From Streptacidiphilus anmyonensis (lineage in GTDB: Bacteria > Actinomycetota > Actinomycetes > Streptomycetales > Streptomycetaceae), in the NCBI RefSeq assembly GCF_000787855.1, contig NZ_BBPQ01000007.1, forward strand, positions 151,891-209,585: DNA of 57,695 nucleotides, in the 5' to 3' direction. This document shows, in pieces, positions 55,175-57,695 of the stretch. The notes under the pieces were generated by a model. The model was given only the letters and a program-made list of their open reading frames with translations. It did no database searches and was not told the DNA's origin. Position numbers and translations under genes: made by a program. How positions within the stretch are numbered: position 1 is the stretch's first letter; each line of letters begins with the position of its first letter.

Positions 55175-56968
55175 CTAGAGGTCGAGTACGACGTCGGTCA
55201 GCGGTCGTGAGCAGCACAGCAGAACGTTTCCGGTTGCGGGATCGTCGACCGGTTCGGGGTTGTAGTCCACCGTGCCGGACAGGGCCGCCGTCTCGCAGTT
55301 GTGGCAGACCCCGGTGCGGCACGACCACCTCACCGGGACGTCGCAGGCTTCGGCGAGTTCCAGCAGGGTCGGTCCGTTCTCGCGCCATGGCACGGTCAGT
55401 CCGCTGCGGCTGAACGACACCGTCGCGCGCACCGGCCCGTCGCCTTGGTCTTCCGGTGGGTGCGGGGCGCGGTCGGGAGCGCCGGCAGCGATTCCGGGGG
55501 TCAAGGCCGCCTGTGCACCGAATGCCTCTGTGCGCACGCGGGCCGGGTCCAGGCCGCTGCCGGCCAGGGCCTGCACCATGTCGTCCATGAAGGTCGCCGG
55601 TCCGCACACGTAGGCGGTGGCGTCCGGCGGTAGGCCGAGGGCCTCGACCAGGTCGGCGCTGAGCCGTCCGGGATCGGTGTAGTCGACCCTGATGCGGTCG
55701 GTGGGCAGGGGGCGGCTGAAGCAGACCCGGGCTTGGGCGTCCGGGAGCTGGGCCAGCAGCTCCCGGACTTCTTCGGCGAAGATCGCGTCGGCGCTGTTGC
55801 GGGCCCCGTGCAGCCACCAGACGCGGCGTTGCGCCCGCGTGGCCGCGAGCTGGTGCAGCATGGCCAGGACCGGCGTGATCCCGACCCCTGCGGAGACCAG
55901 GACCACGGGGCCGGAGCCGCCCGCCAGGGTGAAGACGCCTCGGGGAGCGGCGACGTCGAGTTCGAGGCCGGGGGCGGCGTGGTCGTGGAGCCAGCCACTG
56001 GCGGCGCCGTGGGGTTCGGCCTTCACACTGATGCGGTACTCGGGCGTGCCGGGTGCCCCGGACAGGGAGTAGGTGCGGATCAGCGGCGCGCTCGCGTCGG
56101 TGCGGGGCAGTCGCACGGTGACGAACTGGCCAGCCGATGCGGCGGGCAGGGCACGTCCGTCCGTGGTGGCGAGCGTGTAGGAGAACACGGTGTCGCTCTC
56201 GGCCGTGACCTGGGAGACGCGCAGCCGCTGGAATCCCGTCCAGGCCGGCGGACCACCGGCCGCGGCGGCTGTGAGGCCCACGTTGCCGAGGCCCACGTTG
56301 CCGAGGCCCACGTTGCCCCCGGCCCCTGCACCGTCGAGCAACGCCTGGAAGGAGCCCTTCCAGCCGGGGCTGAGCGCGTCGATCCGCAGTGCCCGCTCCA
56401 GTAGCTCCCTGGGGTGGCCGGGCATGTAGAGCAGGGCGTTGATCTCCGCGACGCTCAGAGCCTCGGGCCCCGTCCCGAGCTTGACGATCTCGTCCCCGGC
56501 CCGCACGTTCCCTTCGGTCAGCACGCGGAAGTAGAAGCCGGGCCTGCCGTGTGAGACCAGCAGTGAGGCCATCCGGGGCTCGCGCAACCGGATCCCGACG
56601 CGGTAGCAGGTGACCCTCGGCTGGGTGACCTCGAACACGGCATCACCGATGCGATACCGGTCCCCGATGCAGACCTCGTCGTCGGGCAGCCCGTCGACGG
56701 TGAAGTTCTCCCCGAACTGACCCAGTTCGAAGTCGTCGCGCCCCAACTCCTCCTGCCAGTGGCGGTAGGAGTCCAGTTGGTACACCAGCACCGCGCGCTG
56801 CTCGCCTCCGTGGCCGGCGAGATCGCCCTGTCCGTCGCCGTCGATGTTCAGTCGGCGCACGAGACGGGGGCCGGTCACGGGATGCTTCCACACGCCGGTG
56901 TGCACGGTCTGGCCGTGCCAGGCCACGTCCCTGGGCAGGCCGACGTTCACCGACACCAAGGTGGCCAT
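55175..56968 (-). CDS. MOSC domain-ferredoxin reductase-[2Fe-2S] ferredoxin fusion
   Basis: The 597-residue protein has a YiiM-type MOSC domain (1-160, with the persulfide-type Cys121 in VTQPRVTCYRVGIR), a three-helix segment (about 165-215) and a Gly-rich linker. A ferredoxin-reductase domain follows (about 240-485: FAD motif IRTYSLSGAPG, NAD-binding VVLVSAGVGITPVLAMLHQL). The C-terminal ferredoxin domain (about 505-597) has the cluster Cys in SCRTGVCHNCETA and LLCCSRP. It probably reduces N-hydroxylated or nitro substrates with NAD(P)H, as YcbX/YiiM do, but with its own electron chain. The linker carries a 3x15-bp repeat. Confidence 0.9.
   Translation of the reverse strand: MATLVSVNVGLPRDVAWHGQTVHTGVWKHPVTGPRLVRRLNIDGDGQGDLAGHGGEQRAVLVYQLDSYRHWQEELGRDDFELGQFGENFTVDGLPDDEVCIGDRYRIGDAVFEVTQPRVTCYRVGIRLREPRMASLLVSHGRPGFYFRVLTEGNVRAGDEIVKLGTGPEALSVAEINALLYMPGHPRELLERALRIDALSPGWKGSFQALLDGAGAGGNVGLGNVGLGNVGLTAAAAGGPPAWTGFQRLRVSQVTAESDTVFSYTLATTDGRALPAASAGQFVTVRLPRTDASAPLIRTYSLSGAPGTPEYRISVKAEPHGAASGWLHDHAAPGLELDVAAPRGVFTLAGGSGPVVLVSAGVGITPVLAMLHQLAATRAQRRVWWLHGARNSADAIFAEEVRELLAQLPDAQARVCFSRPLPTDRIRVDYTDPGRLSADLVEALGLPPDATAYVCGPATFMDDMVQALAGSGLDPARVRTEAFGAQAALTPGIAAGAPDRAPHPPEDQGDGPVRATVSFSRSGLTVPWRENGPTLLELAEACDVPVRWSCRTGVCHNCETAALSGTVDYNPEPVDDPATGNVLLCCSRPLTDVVLDL
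56273..56317. repeat. Three exact 15-bp tandem repeats in the MOSC fusion linker
   Basis: The unit GAGGCCCACGTTGCC (plus strand) occurs three times without change and encodes GNVGL x3 on the minus strand, at about residues 218-232 between the MOSC and reductase parts. As the unit is in frame, copy number could vary and change linker length. Confidence 0.9.
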
Positions 56969-57076
56969 GCGGCCACCCCCGTTCAGGCAGGAGCAGTAAC
57001 AGCTGTCAGGCTAGCCGCCCCCCGTCGCCACGCAACTTCGGCCGCGCGAGCGTGGCTGCGTACCCGGAATGCATGG

Positions 57077-57695
57077 CTACCCGGAACCCAAGTCCCGCCA
57101 GCCGTGAGGTCGCGTCCGCGAGGGACAGGGATCCGGCGGCCACCATGGGGGAGCCGTCTGCGGTGGAGGCGCCGTCGGTGAGGCGGCCGTCGGGGTCTCC
57201 CTCGTGGGCGACGTGGCTGGCCTTGATCGACCGGCGATGGGCGCGGCCTCCGCCGAGCCGGTCGATGAGCCCGGACTGGACGAAGGAGTCGCGGTTCGCG
57301 TCGCCGAGCGGCCCGAAGGTGCCGGGCGACGGCTGGTGTGCACCGACTGTGCGTTCACTGCCGCCGGTTGGCGTGCCGGCGAACTTGCCTGCGGATCATG
57401 AGAGTTGGGTGTTGGTAGCGTGCTGCTCGGCTGCGGGCCCGGATGCCCGGTCAGGATTCCGAGGCCGGAGGCGGCGGCCAGCCCGGCCGTGAGAGTGACG
57501 GCCGCGAGCGAGCTGACGATCAGCGGCTTGTGCCGTGGCCGCGCCCGGGTGTGGGTCGTTCGGGGCACAGCGCCACCGGCATGGCTGGGCCGGAGCGGTC
57601 GGACGTCGAAGCTCGGCGGCCGCGGCGGTATCGCCTCCGGCTCCGTCTGCCCCAGTTCCGATGCCAGGATGCCGCAGCCGGGGCAGCTGACGGCT
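57077..57695 (-). CDS. Partial membrane-anchored protein with N-terminal CxxC, cut by the window edge
   Basis: On the minus strand the frame is open to the right end and reads AVSCPGCGILASELGQTEPE, a proline/arginine-rich linker, one membrane helix PLIVSSLAAVTLTAGLAAAS, then a Ser/Pro/Thr-rich outer region to a stop at 57077. The CPGCG pair suggests a zinc-ribbon or anti-sigma-like cytosolic head. The start lies outside the window. A GTG at 57568 inside the frame would remove the CxxC part and is less likely to be the true start. No family is claimed. Confidence 0.5.
   Translation of the reverse strand, partial: AVSCPGCGILASELGQTEPEAIPPRPPSFDVRPLRPSHAGGAVPRTTHTRARPRHKPLIVSSLAAVTLTAGLAAASGLGILTGHPGPQPSSTLPTPNSHDPQASSPARQPAAVNAQSVHTSRRPAPSGRSATRTATPSSSPGSSTGSAEAAPIAGRSRPATSPTRETPTAASPTAPPPQTAPPWWPPDPCPSRTRPHGWRDLGSG

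Noticed and set aside
1-57695. tRNA, rRNA, IS element, prophage attachment sites
   Set aside because: I looked for conserved TTC arms, transposase motifs and terminal inverted repeats and found none that could be supported.

Overview
The window is very GC-rich (codon third positions almost always G or C), uses GTG/ATG starts with GGAG-type ribosome sites, and contains a mycothiol-type isomerase homologue, a GH19 chitinase with a DasR-like operator, a DrrAB-type ABC exporter and many UspA/CBS/BON proteins. Together these point to a Streptomycetaceae actinomycete (Streptomyces or a close relative such as Kitasatospora). No rRNA, tRNA, CRISPR array, complete IS or prophage was seen.

Left flank (1-10.7 kb): ordinary accessory genes. 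They are an O-methyltransferase, a secreted beta-helix protein, a pyruvate/indolepyruvate decarboxylase-type ThDP enzyme, a deoxynucleoside kinase, a glycine-rich secreted protein, a mycothiol-dependent isomerase homologue and a secreted GH19 chitinase under a DasR-type site.

Core (about 10.7-53 kb): a dormancy/hypoxia island equivalent to the DevR (DosR) regulon of Mycobacterium tuberculosis and the OsdR region of Streptomyces coelicolor. It has universal stress proteins, four CBS-CBS-BON proteins, a small two-CBS protein, PNPOx-fold proteins, an HTH-PNPOx fusion, an Rv2629-like protein, an Acg-type nitroreductase and a flavodoxin. Its metabolic genes are a fermentation operon (adhE-pflB-pflA), a GNAT/NDP-forming acyl-CoA ligase, an arginine deiminase operon (permease-arcA-arcB-arcC), oleate hydratase, pyruvate phosphate dikinase and a DoxX protein. 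The regulators are a DevR/OsdR-like response regulator (38.4-39.1 kb) and a GAF-GAF DevS/OsdK-like histidine kinase (46.7-48.4 kb). These two are separated by the arc operon and oleate hydratase instead of being adjacent.

A 14-bp palindrome, GGGCCG-NN-CGGCCC, recurs through the core. I found about 20 perfect or near-perfect copies, mostly 58-136 nt upstream of start codons. It has the same arm-spacer-arm layout as the DevR box and is most simply read as the operator of the local response regulator. The proposed logic is that the kinase senses redox or gas through its first GAF domain. The regulator then switches on arginine- and pyruvate-based ATP generation, acetyl-CoA/ethanol redox balancing, and protective nucleotide-binding stress proteins.

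The island also holds many decayed genes: pieces of an acyl-CoA ligase, a PNPOx protein, a HAD phosphatase, a DUF1876 protein, a universal stress protein that keeps its operator, possibly a zinc alcohol dehydrogenase, cytochrome bd subunit I, and an MMPL transporter. Some low-oxygen functions have therefore been lost or shuffled here. The right flank (53-57.7 kb) has a MarR-like regulator, an unrecognised protein, an unusual MOSC-ferredoxin reductase-ferredoxin fusion, and a partial membrane protein cut by the window edge.
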